Positions 24,448 to 34,832 of a DNA stretch of 64,000 nucleotides are shown here, piece after piece. Under the pieces are notes generated by a model. That model saw only the letters and a list, made by a program, of their open reading frames with translations. It did no database searches and had not been told where the DNA came from. The number at the start of each line of letters is the position of its first letter. The stretch's first letter is position 1. The position numbers and the translations under genes were made by a program. Source of the DNA: Nannobrachium achirus. Lineage: Eukaryota; Chordata; Actinopteri; Myctophiformes; Myctophidae. The DNA lies in the NCBI GenBank assembly GCA_963921795.1, contig OY997651.1, forward strand, positions 57,738,512 through 57,802,511, read 5' to 3'.

Positions 24448-25074
24448 TAGAAGTCCACGGAGGGGAGTGTGAGGAAGATGACCCAGGTGAGGGAGTTGGG
24501 CTGTGAGGATCCTTCATCTTCAGACATCCAGCCGGGACAGGACAGCGGATTTTCAGTAGAGGAAGGGCAGCAGTGTTTGTTGATTAGCCTAGGGCTAATG
24601 TAGGCTAATGGGCAGAGGCTAGTGCAAGCAGCTGTACGTACACACAAGGGCTCCAAACGGAGCCCAATGCGGTGATCTGGTGTAGATTATAGAAGTGGTG
24701 GTCAGACTGGTCATGGAAAAGCGGGTCCAAAACGGTACTTACACACACGGGCTCCGTATGGAGCCCGTTGCGGAGATCAGGTCTGATATGAGGCTTTGTA
24801 GGCAGCCTTCAAGTTGTTTTTGTTGTCCTCGACGGTCTGGTTTGTTGGTCCATGGCCGAAGGAAGCAGTTTAAAATCCTGGCTAAGTTAAAAGATTAGTA
24901 TACGAGGAATAACACTATAAAGCTGTCATGGTAGACAGGACCTATAGGCGGTCTAGCTGCTCTGCTGGTGCTCTGCTTTAAGAATATAGTTCATACAGCT
25001 TGGCTAGATAGGAAGTCATAAAAATGAGTTGTCAATGCCCCTGCATGGTGGATGAATTTGTTATTGCTCTATAC

Positions 25075-25290
25075 GAGGGGTTCTCAAACCTTTTTAGGCC
25101 GTGACCCCCAAAATAAACATATTTGAACTGGGGACCCCCACCCTGACAAGCACTTGGAATTGTAGGTATTACATTTAATGTGACTCGGTTCCGCAGATAA
25201 ATATTGTGAAAATAGCAGATCTACATGCTCACAACGCCTCGCAACGCGAGTTGTTGTGAGCATGTAGATCGGCTATTTTCACAATGTTCA
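25075..25290. mobile_element. hAT-like MITE fragment with shared palindrome
   Basis: GGTTCTCAAACCTTTTTAGG and CCGTGACCCCCAAAATAAAC match the MITE at 34439-34832. The central palindrome spans 25203-25285 with outer arms ATTGTGAAAATAGC / GCTATTTTCACAAT. Only one terminus is seen. Confidence 0.65.
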
Positions 25291-25476
25291 CCTCTTATTT
25301 GACAATTTGGCCAGTCCTGTCGAATATTCGACTATTCGAATACTTTGCGATCGAATCATTCGAATACTAAAAATCACTATTCGTGAATGCCCTAGTGCGC
25401 ATGCGCATGTGTACGCGTGTATGCGCGTTTTAGCAATCAAAATGCCCTTGATGTTCACCTCCCCCACTCTCATCAG

Positions 25477-25754
25477 CTCCGTTCCCCCGGCCAAGGTGAC
25501 CATTTTCTTGGGTCGCCACATACTGGGAGTGCTGAACGCCGACGAGGTGAACAGGACGGTCACGGAGATCATCCGCCATCCCGGATACGATGACTATGCT
25601 ACCGGAGACAGCGACATTGCTCTACTGAGGCTCTCCAGCCCCGTCACCTTCACCGATTACATTCGCCCGGTCTGTCTGGCGGCACCGGGCAGCACCTTCC
25701 ACCACCCTGGAACCATGAGCTGGCTGACTGGCTGGAAGAATATAAATCCTGGTG
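25477..25754 (+). CDS. Kringle-serine protease gene: Asp102 exon
   Basis: Acceptor CTCATCAG, donor GTGAGT, phase 2 to phase 1. It encodes AKVTIFLGRH, a histidine/proline surface loop, DSDIALLRL with catalytic Asp102, YIRPVCLAAPGSTF (Cys122) and then TGWKNINPG. The normally invariant GWG (140-142) reads GWK. The joint with the previous exon reads SSVPPAKV, which fits the family. The intron before it (20.05-25.48 kb) is largely filled by an antisense LINE. Confidence 0.92.
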
Positions 25755-26589
25755 GTGAGTATGACAGATATAGCGGCATCCAGTTAGTTGGGGCAAATCC
25801 GACACTCCCGTGACCACGAGAGCCGAAGGTCCGTTTCTCAATGAATTTGTCATCTAGGAGGGTTATTAAACAAATTTGGCCGGGGTGTATTTTTTTAAAT
25901 GGCGGGGAAAATGTTTGACAGCTTGGGTCATTTTCAGTCTCATTCACTTACTATTCACCATATTCCTGACCCCGCCCCCGGCTTCCTGTTCATATCCTGA
26001 AAGAAAATAAAAAAAACATCATTTGGTTTCCTGTGTCCTTGCATTAAAGTGTCAGTAGAGGCGCTCTGGGCTCTGGGCTCTGAATGAACTGGTGTTGCCA
26101 TGTCTGCTTATAATAAGCAATTTGTGTAGTTGTTTATTGGGCTTACTTTCTAATATTTTTTAAACCAGTGGTTCCCAAATCTTTTCATATCAAGGACCCC
26201 AGATTAACATATTTGTCCACACTCCCATCTGAAAATATGTGGTGCCAAGGACCTCTACACAGAATTGTTGTTTCAAAAATATTCAAATTATTTTAGTTTT
26301 TTTTCCCTCAATATTTTTTAAATAGCAAATATACAAGCTCATAATGTGTCGCAATATGACACATTGTGAGCTTGCTGATCTGCTATTTTCAAATGTAAAT
26401 GTAAAGTAGTAAAACTGAACCTAGTTAATTCTATTGGGCTTATTTTTCATAGACCTGGCCGCTTGTTTCTTTAGCAATAACTGGCAACAGACTATTCCCT
26501 GTCACTTCCTTACTTGGGATCTCTTGTTCTTGGACTTGGGAGGAAGTGAAAAGATGTTTTTGAAGCAGCACACAGAGAAAAACTCTCTA

Positions 26590-26960
26590 GCGCCCTCTGT
26601 AAAAGAAAATGGCAGCCTCCATAGAGAGGGCCAGGAATATGGTGAATACACTCTCTATAAGGTATTTAATGACCTGCGTAGCAAGTTTAGCAACAGGTTT
26701 TTGATGCCTACAATATCTACTGAGCGAATGAAGAAATCCTTTGTTCCTGCTGCTGTTAGTTTCCTTAACGTTAACGTACATCGCTAGCTTGGTTTTGGGA
26801 GGGTGTCATGTAATTTGTAAAGTCTGTTATTGTTATTTGTTGTGTATTTGTATTTGTATGTTTGTTATATGTTGTCTTTGATTTTGTGTATTTGTATTCG
26901 CTCTGGTGGCAAAACGTGTTTCCCTTTGGGGATTAAGCAATAAACACATACCAAATACAC
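26590..26960 (+). mobile_element. LINE 3' end
   Basis: The frame FLMPTISTERMKKSFVPAAV then SFLNV resembles the C-terminus of fish LINE ORF2 proteins. It is followed by a T/G-rich 3' UTR and TTTCCCTTTGGGGATTAAGC with AATAAACA. It is severely 5'-truncated. Confidence 0.6.
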
Positions 26961-26964
26961 CTCA

Positions 26965-27265
26965 CTATAAAGGAAAAAATGACTCCCAAAAAATCTGCTT
27001 TAAGTGGGATGTGAGGGGTCAAACTAGGGGTTTGTAATTATTCTGAATCCATTGCAAGCATTTGTTTTGCTTGAAAAATATTCCTTGGGCTAAAAGCGGA
27101 CCCCAAAAGACAATGAAAATCGTTTTGTGGGGCTGCCCAAGGAATGTTTTTCGTGCAAAACAAATGCTTGCAATGGATTCAGAATAATTAAAAACCCCTA
27201 GTTTGACCCCTCACATCCCACTTAAAGCAGATTTTTTGGGAGTATTTTTTTTCCTTTATAGTGTA
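26965..27265. mobile_element. Foldback MITE, arms about 140 bp
   Basis: CACTATAAAGGAAAAAATGA to CATTGCAAGCATTTGTTTTG is followed by its reverse complement ending CCTTTATAGTGTAGTG. Partial relatives are at 1-120 and 14630-14760. Confidence 0.8.
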
Positions 27266-27524
27266 GTGTATAGTAAGTGAATGAGACTGAAATTACCCTA
27301 GCTATCAAACATTTTCCCCACCATTTTGAAAAATACACCCCGGCCACATTTTTTTAATAACCCTCCTAGATGACAAATCCATTGATGCTCTTGTGGTCAC
27401 GGAAGTGCCATAAATGACCCAGCTAAGTGGCGTCAGTTCAGAAAAAGCTAAGGTATGGCAACAACCAGTCATGTTGCAATACCTTAGCAACAGGCATGAT
27501 ACATTTATTTTAAGAAATACATTT

Positions 27525-27865
27525 AATGTTTCCCCCTGTTTCTACGATGTCTTGGGCTGGATATAGCAGCTTGGAACGGTTGTTCAAGTGCAGCTAAACT
27601 TGGCATGTTAGTAAACGTGCCACAATTAACAATAATGCATTGCACCTGAGCAGCTGACCTACAGAACCTGGGAATATACCATTCTGTCAAGATGGGGAGA
27701 ATAAAAGTGTGGAGAATATAATTATAATACCTTGTTAAAGTGGCCATTTTGTTAAATGTTGCATTTGTAGTTATTTTACTGTAATTTAACAACATAATAA
27801 CCAGCACAGAAAGACAAAGAGACATTCATGGATTTATAGTTAAAAGTAACTTTTATTTTCCCCCC
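27525..27865 (-). repeat. Dispersed repeat R1, copy 2
   Basis: Inverted copy of 2847-3500, without the nested MITE. It reads continuously through GGCATGTTAGTAAACGTGCC and so marks the empty target. Confidence 0.85.
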
Positions 27866-28394
27866 TGGTCCCAGGGTATGGCAGCTGCATAACCCCTGCC
27901 ATACCCAATTCAGTTCAGCAAAAGCTAAAGGTGTCTCCACACCAAAAAGACCACTTCCAAAACGGCTCCAAACTGCCAGTCTGTTGTCGTCTGCTGGCAT
28001 TAGTTGGCGACGGAACTTTGCATTCAGCCAGCTGGCAGACGCTGGTTTGGCAGTGTTGCTAGGTCTCGTCATTATAAGCGACTTTTCCTGTAAACTCTTT
28101 TGTTGCGGGTTGCTTTTGTTTGGGCTTGTTTCTGAAGTGCAGTCACATTCTTTTAGCTAATGTAATAGAGCTAAAAGTGGTGAAACCTTTGGTATTGTTT
28201 TCATAGACCTGGTTGCTTGTTTCACTCGCAGACTCTGGCAACCGGAGAGTTTTTCTCTGGGTGTGGTGTTTTCTCTCACGAAAACAACACAGCATAGGAA
28301 TTGAGAGTTGAGATTGACAATATGGTGTTTAGTTAAAATATGCGACAGGAAAAAATTTCTCCAGCAGTAGCAGAATAAAGGTCCACTACAGGAC

Positions 28395-28850
28395 ATTTTG
28401 ATTTAGTTTTAGTCATAGTCATTTGAATAAAATGTCATTTAGTTTTAGTCATAGTCACCTGAAGAGTATTAGTTTTAGTCTAATTTTAGTCGACTAATTA
28501 TCATAAGATTTTAGGCGACTAAATCTACAGTTGATTTAGTCTACTAAAATGTATTTTGGCAGGACTTGATGGCATCGTAATGACCTATTTTACACTTGGT
28601 TGTGTGCTGAAAATAGCAGATCTGCAAGCTCACAAAGCGTTGCAGCTTGCAGCTTGTAGATCGGCTATTTTCAGCAGGCAACACCTGAGAGCAACCATAC
28701 ATAAAATGACTCTCTTCTCCGTTAGTCCCTCCCCAACGTTTTAGTCTAGTTTTTATTTTGTTGACGAAATTGTCAATATATTCAGTCTTAGTTTTAGTCA
28801 CCGCAGCTTAGTTTTTGTTTAGTTTTTATCTAGTTTTCGTCAATGAGTGT
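28395..28850. repeat. TTTTAGTC repeat family, copy 2
   Basis: Same order of TTTTAGTCATAGTC units as 4625-4990. A fuller version of the shared palindrome is at 28606-28675 in the centre. Confidence 0.75.
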
Positions 28851-28976
28851 AGCTTGTAGCTTAGCTTACTACATTTTCCAAGTAGCTTGCCCATCACTGT
28901 GGTTACTGTAGGCAAATTAAGTCAAAGTGTTATCAATCATTACACAAAAAACGAGAAAGAAGAATAGACATACAAT

Positions 28977-28980
28977 ATAA

Positions 28981-29035
<55 letters not shown>

Positions 29036-29047
29036 TAGATAGATAGA
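28977..29047. repeat. AGAT/AGAC microsatellite
   Basis: GATA and GACA tetranucleotide run about 45 bp upstream of the protease exon at 29091. Confidence 0.95.
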
Positions 29048-29090
29048 GTGTTTTGAACCGTTTTGACATTTTTTGTATGTCTTCCATTAG

Positions 29091-29188
29091 TTTTCCCGGT
29101 CCCTTTCCAACTCCTGAATCAAGTCCATGTGACAGTCGTGGGAACCACAAACAACAGGATGTGCATTGGAGAAGAGGGCGTTTGTGAG
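29091..29188 (+). CDS. Kringle-serine protease gene: exon before the catalytic serine
   Basis: Acceptor CTTCCATTAG, donor GTAAAA, phase 1 to phase 0. It encodes FPVPFQLLNQVHVTVVG, aligning with the family segment LPxPQTLQEVxVPVVG, then NNRMCIGEEGVCE. The stretch is shorter than in active relatives. The residue six before Ser195 (position 189, specificity pocket) is Gly rather than Asp. The final Glu is position 192, so the next exon starts at position 193. Confidence 0.82.
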
Positions 29189-29252
29189 GTAAAATATCCT
29201 ACTCTCTCTCTCTCTCTACTTTTACATCGTTTCCACCTGAAACTCACTGGCC

Positions 29253-29591
29253 TTAAAGGTGATACACCATGAAAATTCACTTTTCCTATTTTAAAACCTT
29301 TTTTTGGGGTCCCACTAGCACCTTCTATCCTCACAAAGTCCCATTTCAGACCGTGGTGTCTTTCTCTGGTTTTGGGAAGGTGGAGCATCCCACAGGTTCT
29401 CAAAACAGGCTGTCCAGATTTGCTGCCAGTTTTTGAAGATTTATTTTATTTTTTTGCTCTGAGAGCTATTCAAAAATGAGAGGCTCTCTATTCAGGAGTG
29501 GTAATTTAGCCTCAAACCTTTTGAAAAACGTTTTTGGGACATACACAATATGACATAAATACTTTTTAAATGCATGGTGTATCACCTTTAA
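29253..29591. mobile_element. TTAA-flanked MITE with in-window empty site
   Basis: TTAA, then AGGTGATACACCATG, ends CATGGTGTATCACCT and TTAA. The flanks CCACCTGAAACTCACTGGCC and AGATTCTTCTG are joined at a single TTAA at 40324-40327, which is the unoccupied paralogous site. It starts only 65 bp downstream of an exon. Confidence 0.9.
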
Positions 29592-30176
29592 AGATTCTTC
29601 TGTGATTAACATGTAAAAAAAAATAGTTTTGCACTACACCCATGCTACATTTGGCTTAAAAAACAACAGTAATTTAGATTTTAACTTAACAAATCATCAT
29701 CATACATTGACTCAATTCCAAACAATTCATATGATATATAAATGTTAAGATAAACAGTGAACTTAGGGTCAAAGCATCTGGCAAGAGAAAGCACTGTTCA
29801 GTGTGTCGTACAAACAGCAGACAGGAAAACACAGACTGCTTGCAGGAGGTGCAAGAAGCTCATCTGTGCCTCACATGCAGTCTGTGTATGTGAAGCATGT
29901 GCTTCCTAGTGTATATGTTACAGTCAGTTTGGGTAACTCAGTGAGATTGGGGTAAGAGCGCTCGTTTTGTCGTTCACCACACACCCCTAACACCACCTGG
30001 ATCAATTCACCTTGATAGTCTCTTATCAGCGCACCTGTGTAATTCTGCGTATTCACCATGAGATGGCGACAACAGCCTTTCACTTGTGTAGTCGCTGACG
30101 TCACTCGTTTGCGACACCTCTTTCGTTGTTTATCTACTAGCCTAGCTCGGCTGTGTTTAGCCAATAGCTTACTATG

Positions 30177-30245
30177 CCTAACTCTAACCCTAACCCTAAC
30201 CTTAACCTCTGTAAAACTATGCCTAACCCTAACCCTAACCCCAAC
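30177..30245. repeat. Interstitial telomere-type repeats
   Basis: Two short runs of CTAACC units, at about 30180-30206 and 30224-30242, separated by CTCTGTAAAACTATG. Unit form is TAACCC, the vertebrate telomere repeat. Confidence 0.85.
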
Positions 30246-30731
30246 CTCTGTGGGGTGAGGCGATATCATTCCTGCCGACGCTACGTTGCCGTTGTCGTTG
30301 TTGTTGTTGTGGATCAAAGCGACCACTTGTTCCGCCCCGCGCCACACGACGAGCGCTCCTGTTCTCAATTTCACTGAAACTAAAAAGAAAACTGTGACCT
30401 ACATACAAGTGTACATTCATGTGGCGTTAATGTGTGTTCACATGTTCACATGAGTGTTTAATGTGATATAGCAAAGCATAATTGCAAACATTTACCATAC
30501 AGTATATATCATATGAATTGTTTGGAATTGAGACAAAGTCAATGTATGATGATAATGTTTAACTTTATTAAGTTAAAATTTATATTAGTGTTGTTTTTTA
30601 AACCAAATATCCCCCGGGTCAAAATGACTCGCAAACAGAACCAAGGTGAAGTCAATCCGAACAGAACTTAAGGGTTAAAAGTGACACAGATGCTTTCCCT
30701 GGTTGTAAATGGGTTAAGAATATACACCATA

Positions 30732-31079
30732 GGGGGTACGGTGGCGCAGTGGTTAGTGCTTTTGCATCACAGCTAGAAGGTCCTGGGTTTGATTCCCGCC
30801 GGGTGATGCTGTGGGTGCTGGGGGCGTCTTCCCTCCTAAACGTCATCAGCGCCCATACCCTAGGTGGGGTTGGGGATAGGGCCTTTCTGTGTGGCGTTTG
30901 CATGTTCTCCCCGTGTCTCCTAGGTTAGATACCCTCACAAAAACATGCAGTAATCCTGGTCTCTATAATTTCTCCCCCTCGCCTGCCGGGGCGCCTGATG
31001 GAAGGGAAAGGAACTGGTTGGAATAACGTTTTCCTTCCACGCACTACGTCCAAACCGGGGAAATCCCCACTGTCAGGTA
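30732..31079 (+). mobile_element. DANA/V-SINE-like tRNA-derived SINE
   Basis: GGTGGCGCAGTGGTTAGTGC (A box) and GGTCCTGGGTTTGATTCCC (B box), then TTTCTGTGTGGCGTTTGCAT and GTTCTCCCCGTG, the conserved central region of V-SINEs. Other copies or pieces lie at 38586-38720, 44655-45110 and 55455-55590 (minus). Confidence 0.8.
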
Positions 31080-31722
31080 ACCTGACTCCACTAGATGGTG
31101 GCAGTAGTGCGTATACTGCATATGCCACCCTACTTTTACCATCTGGAATTGCTCGGGCAGACCCGATGTAAGGGGCGGGCCATTTTTTCAAATTCTTTAG
31201 CAGGTGATTGGATGGGGCCGTCTGTCTATCACAGTCTGGGTGGGAGTGCCAACTCCAACCACTCATATTGGCCTGTCTGCACGTCATCAGCGCCCATACC
31301 CTAGGTGGGGTTGGGGATAGGGCCTTTCTGTGTGGCGTTTGCATGTTCTCCCCGTGTCTCCTAGGTTAGATACCCTCACAAAAACATGCAGTAATCCTGG
31401 TCTCTATAATTTCTCCCCCTCGCCTGCCGGGGCGCCTGATGGAAGGGAAAGGAACTGGTTGGAATAACGTTTTCCTTCCACGCACTACGTCCAAACCGGA
31501 GAAATCCCCACTGTCAGGTAACCTGACTCCACTAGATGGTGGCAGTAGTGCGTATACTGCATATGCCACCCTACTTTTACCATCTGGAATTGCTCGGGCA
31601 GACCCGATGTAAGGGGCGGGCCATTTTTTCAAATTCTTTAGCAGGTGATTGGATGGGGCCGTCTGTCTATCACAGTCTGGGTGGGAGTGCCAACTCCAAC
31701 CACTCATATTGGCCTGTCTGCA
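30841..31722 (+). repeat. 441-bp tandem duplication including SINE body
   Basis: CGTCATCAGCGCCCATACCC begins at 30841 and again at 31282. The two 441-bp units differ at very few bases, for example CCGGGGAAAT against CCGGAGAAAT. The SINE head is not duplicated. The event lies in the last intron of the protease gene. Confidence 0.93.
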
Positions 31723-32074
31723 TGACGTTACACCCATAATCCACCTCCTGGGTTTCCACGTGGTCTGCAGTCAGACTCTATTGGCTCAGAGCTGCTCAGA
31801 CTTTACGAGTGATATCAACTCTCCCCGAGCAGCCTCAGATGGTAAAGTAGGGCGGTACGCACTGCTGCCGCCATCTGGCGGAGTCAGGTTAACTGTCAGG
31901 TGAAAAGAATCAACTTGGACTACTCATGCATAGAAGGAAGCATGAGGTCAGTCCGTTGTCTCCCCAGGCACGGCAGAGGGAGAGCAGAGCCCAGGATTAC
32001 ATAGGCAATTGGCACTGGGCGTTAATGGGTTAATAAAATTAAATAAAATACACCATAAATAATAATAATAATAA

Positions 32075-32477
32075 TTAGGGCTGGGACTTTTAACTGATTA
32101 ATTGCGAGTAATTAATTACAGAAAATTAACGCGATAAAAAAATAAATAACCAATTTTAATCGCACTTAGTTTTTGTACCACAGAACCTTCAGTTTCAGGC
32201 ATACCAATCATAGCGATACACCAACCAAGAAGAGACAACAAACGCAAAGGGAGAAGTAGCCGATCAGAGCGCTTTGCTTGGCCCAGTAGATGCGAAATTT
32301 AGATTAAAAAAACTCACTCATTGATTCACTCGTGCAACAAAATGAGTTTTACTTGAAAAAAAAAAAGCTTCTCGGGTAAAATATGAATATGCGATTAAAA
32401 TACGATTAATTGTGATGAATTAATTACAAAGCCTGTAATTAATTTGATAATTTGTTTTAATCGCATCCCAGCCCTAA
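32075..32477. mobile_element. MITE with TTAGGGCTGGGA termini
   Basis: Starts TTAGGGCTGGGA and ends TCCCAGCCCTAA, with inner GATTAATT-rich arms (a common fish MITE type). It ends only 55 bp upstream of the last exon, so it lies close to that exon's branch-point region. Confidence 0.82.
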
Positions 32478-32532
32478 TAATAATACTAAAAGAAGAAGAA
32501 CACAATAAAATCTATAAATCTCTCTTCCTCAG

Positions 32533-33402
32533 TTTAACTCCGGCAGTGCCTTGATGCACCTCACGACCGTCACATTTCCATCAGCGGTGACCTCGACCTC
32601 TCGCTGGGTCCAGTCTGGATTCCTGAGCTTCTCCAACTGTACCCCGCCGGGCGTCCCAGGAGTCTACACCCGCGTGTCGCGCTTCCACGACTGGATCAAC
32701 AGCCACATCACCACCGACCAGCCGGGCTTCGTCACCATTACCTCCAACGCCACCGACACGGACGAGGGTGTTGTGTGTCCAACTCGACCACCCCTGACCA
32801 AACCACCCATGACCACCAAACCACCCATGACCACCGAACCACCCATGACCACACCACCCATGACCACCGAACCACCCATGACCACCAAACCACCCATGAC
32901 CACCTATCCACCCATGACCACCTCTCCACCCATGACCACCTATCCACCCATGACCACCGAACCACCCATGACCACCGAACCACCCATGACCACCTATCCA
33001 CCCATGACCACCTATCCACCCATGACCACCGAACCACCCATGACCACCTCTCCACCCATGACCACCTATCCACCCATGACCACCTCTCCACCCATGACCA
33101 CCTCTCCACCCATGACCACCTCTCCACCCATGACCACCTATCCACCCATGACCACCAAACCACCCATGACCACACCAGCCATGACCGACCCAGCCATGAC
33201 CGACCCACCCATGACCGACCCACCCATGACTAAACCACCCATGACTAAACCACCCATGACCACACACCCACACCCACCTCCACCGCCCGTCAAACCGTGC
33301 GAGAGTCTGTTCTGTGGCGGCCCAAACGCCGTCCATTTCTCCTACTTCACGTATGTCTTAACTGTTGCGCTGCTGCTCTGCAGCATGGCTGGTTTTGCCT
33401 AA
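32533..33402 (+). CDS. Kringle-serine protease gene: Ser195, mucin-like stalk and GPI-like C-terminus (last exon)
   Basis: Acceptor CTCTTCCTCAG, phase 0, stop TAA at 33400-33402. It starts FNSGSALM where active enzymes have GDSGGPLM: Ser195 is kept but Gly193, Asp194, Gly197 and Pro198 are replaced. RWVQSGFLSFSNC, PGVYTRVSRFHDWIN and QPGFVTIT end the S1 domain in the style of fish prostasin-like proteins. Then follow about 27 units of (K/E/S/Y)PPMTT and PPMTD/K, a Pro/Thr-rich stalk likely to carry O-glycans, and PPPPPVKPCESLFCGG. The terminal hydrophobic segment after NAVHFSYF suggests a GPI signal or a membrane anchor. The repeat DNA has no stops in several other frames, so the long overlapping and antisense ORFs here are shadows. 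Confidence 0.9.
   Translation, partial: FNSGSALMHLTTVTFPSAVTSTSRWVQSGFLSFSNCTPPGVPGVYTRVSRFHDWINSHITTDQPGFVTITSNATDTDEGVVCPTRPPLTKPPMTTKPPMTTEPPMTTPPMTTEPPMTTKPPMTTYPPMTTSPPMTTYPPMTTEPPMTTEPPMTTYPPMTTYPPMTTEPPMTTSPPMTTYPPMTTSPPMTTSPPMTTSPPMTTYPPMTTKPPMTTPAMTDPAMTDPPMTDPPMTKPPMTKPPMTTHPHPPPPPVKPCESLFCGGPNAVHFSYFTYVLTVALLLCSMAGFA
32800..33270 (+). repeat. Coding 18-bp minisatellite (PPMTT stalk)
   Basis: About 26 near-perfect 18-bp units of the form CCACCCATGACCACC plus one variable codon (AAA, GAA, TAT or TCT). One unit is 15 bp, and the last units shift to PAMTD, PPMTD and PPMTK. Periodicity is in register with the codons, so length changes keep the frame. Confidence 0.95.
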
Positions 33403-33479
33403 GGCCTTATCCAAGGCACCAAAGTTGCATTCTTTTTAAGTTGCGTAGCCCACAGCAAACTTCTCTTTACGTGGCTTCT

Positions 33480-33791
33480 TTAAAGGAGTAGTTCACCCCC
33501 AAAATGAAAGTTTTTCTATTGATTACTCATGCCATGGAGAGTAATATTTTTAGTTTTTTGTCACATTCCTAAGACAAAAAATTGATTAGAGTAAATTTAC
33601 CCCCATTGTTTCCCGATGGGGACCCGTTACGAAACAGGTCCCCATCCGGAACGAATGGGGGTACATTTTTTGTTATCACATTTTTGTCTTAGGAATGCGA
33701 CAAAAAACAAAAACATATATTGAACTCTACTCTCCATGGCATGAGTAATCAATAGAAAAAAAGTCATTTTGGGGGTGAACTACTCCTTTAA
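33480..33791. mobile_element. TTAA-flanked foldback MITE downstream of the protease stop
   Basis: TTAAAGGAGTAGTTCACCCC and its reverse complement bound a palindrome whose arms (GATTACTCATGCCATGGAGA) are over 100 bp. It starts 78 bp after the stop codon, so it may lie in the 3' UTR. Confidence 0.88.
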
Positions 33792-33812
33792 TGTGTGTGT
33801 GGTTTTTGTTGC

Positions 33813-34202
33813 TTAAAGCTCCATTGTGCGATATGTGGCCTGTACGGATACAGGCGTTGATGATAGGTGACCTACAGACGTGCCGTTTCAAAAACTCACA
33901 CGACTTTCAGTGGATTTGCAGAACATTGGGCTTGTAGATCAGCTATTAGATCTGCAAAGTTTAAATCTAACTATGAGCGTGCATTCTGCTTTTCAATGGG
34001 AATGGAGTGGTTTCTAGCCATCTGCGGGTTTCTGCGAAAATACGCTCCATTCTCCATGAAAATCAGAAAGGCAAAACAGGGAAAGAAACCTGTGGGGGGG
34101 AGGCATTTTCGGGAATTCTTCAGGAAAATAGCAGTAAACACTGAAGAGTTGAATGGCACATCTGTATGTATTATCATTAAATAGTGCACAATGAAGCTTT
34201 AA
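33813..34202. mobile_element. TTAA-flanked MITE
   Basis: TTAAAGCTCCATTGTGCGA at the left and GTGCACAATGAAGCTTTAA at the right. The interior has a partial shared palindrome (33926-33956) and GGCAAAACAGGGAAAGAAAC, which recurs inverted near 15730-15760. Confidence 0.82.
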
Positions 34203-34438
34203 CATTAAAGGGAATTATATTGACTCTAGTCCTGGGGGATGATACCTGAATCATTCGTAATATTATGTCATGATTGAAACTGGTTCAGTGTTCAGACAAA
34301 AGAGAGTGATGCATGGATTGCTTAAAACATATAAATAAGACGACACAATAACAAAATGGTTATGTGTTAATCTGTATAATCAGTAGTGTAGGTCAGTGGT
34401 TATGGGGTGTGTTAGTCTGTATAATCAGTATTGTAGGT

Positions 34439-34832
34439 CAGTGGTTCTCAACCTTTTCAGGCCGCAACCCCCAACATAATCATATTTTAACTGGGGACCC
34501 CCCCCCCCCACCCTGACGAGCACTAAGAGTTGAGGCAATACATTTTGTATAACACGGTTCTATTGTGAAAATAGCAGATCTAGATGCTCACAACGCGTTG
34601 TGAGCGAGTAGATCGGCTATTTTCACAATTTCTGCCTCTAATATTTGACAATTTGACCAATGTTTAATTTGTCATTTTAGAGGTATTTAACTTATAAATG
34701 TGTAGACTTAAACTTAAACTTTATGTTAGTTTGTTTACTGTTGAGAGAGAAAACAATGCTGCACATTAAGTTAATCATCTGGGGACCGCCCGAAATAATT
34801 TGGGGTCCCGACCCACAGGTTGAGAACCACTG
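34439..34832. mobile_element. hAT MITE with near-perfect 8-bp target duplication
   Basis: CAGTGGTTCTCAACCTTTTC to GGTTGAGAACCACTG, flanked by TTGTAGGT and GTGTAGGT (7 of 8 match). The shared palindrome occupies 34562-34629. A 25077 relative is truncated. Confidence 0.88.

Larger units (their letters stand above)
20084..24900 (-). mobile_element. L2/CR1-type LINE inserted antisense in the protease intron
   Basis: Read on the minus strand: a 5' part with two short GGGCTCC-GGAGCCC bearing units (24640-24790), ORF1 with an esterase domain (24447-23273), ORF2 endonuclease and reverse transcriptase (about 23090-20280), and a 3' end GTGCTATATAAATAAAGTTT with TAT/TAA repeats, typical of L2 elements. 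The 5' boundary is uncertain. Frameshifts and a foldback insertion make it non-autonomous. Confidence 0.88.
25795..27425. mobile_element. Composite element bounded by about 160-bp inverted repeats
   Basis: TTTGTCATCTAGGAGGGTTA, then GGCCGGGGTGTATTTTT and AGTCTCATTCACTTACTAT at 25800-25965, recurs inverted at 27265-27420. Inside lie a LINE 3' end (26590-26960), a degraded shared palindrome (26321-26387) and a foldback MITE (26965-27265). Confidence 0.65.

Noticed and set aside
28977..29047. Possible CRISPR or phased repeat array
   Set aside because: It is a simple tetranucleotide microsatellite in vertebrate-type DNA with no spacers.
29871..30374. 167-codon minus-strand ORF with VRVRVRVRH runs
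   Set aside because: The Val/Arg repeats come from telomere-type CTAACC units; there is no domain support.
30732..30800. tRNA gene
   Set aside because: It has pol III A and B boxes but no closing acceptor stem, and continues into the V-SINE central region, so it is a SINE head. The same reasoning applies to 44655, 52146 and 4976.
32581..33336. Long antisense and alternate-frame ORFs over the PPMTT repeat (HGWIGG, THDHLS, SWVERW repeats)
   Set aside because: The 18-bp unit contains no stop in several frames, so these are periodic shadows. Only the frame continuing from the S1 domain has conserved protein content.
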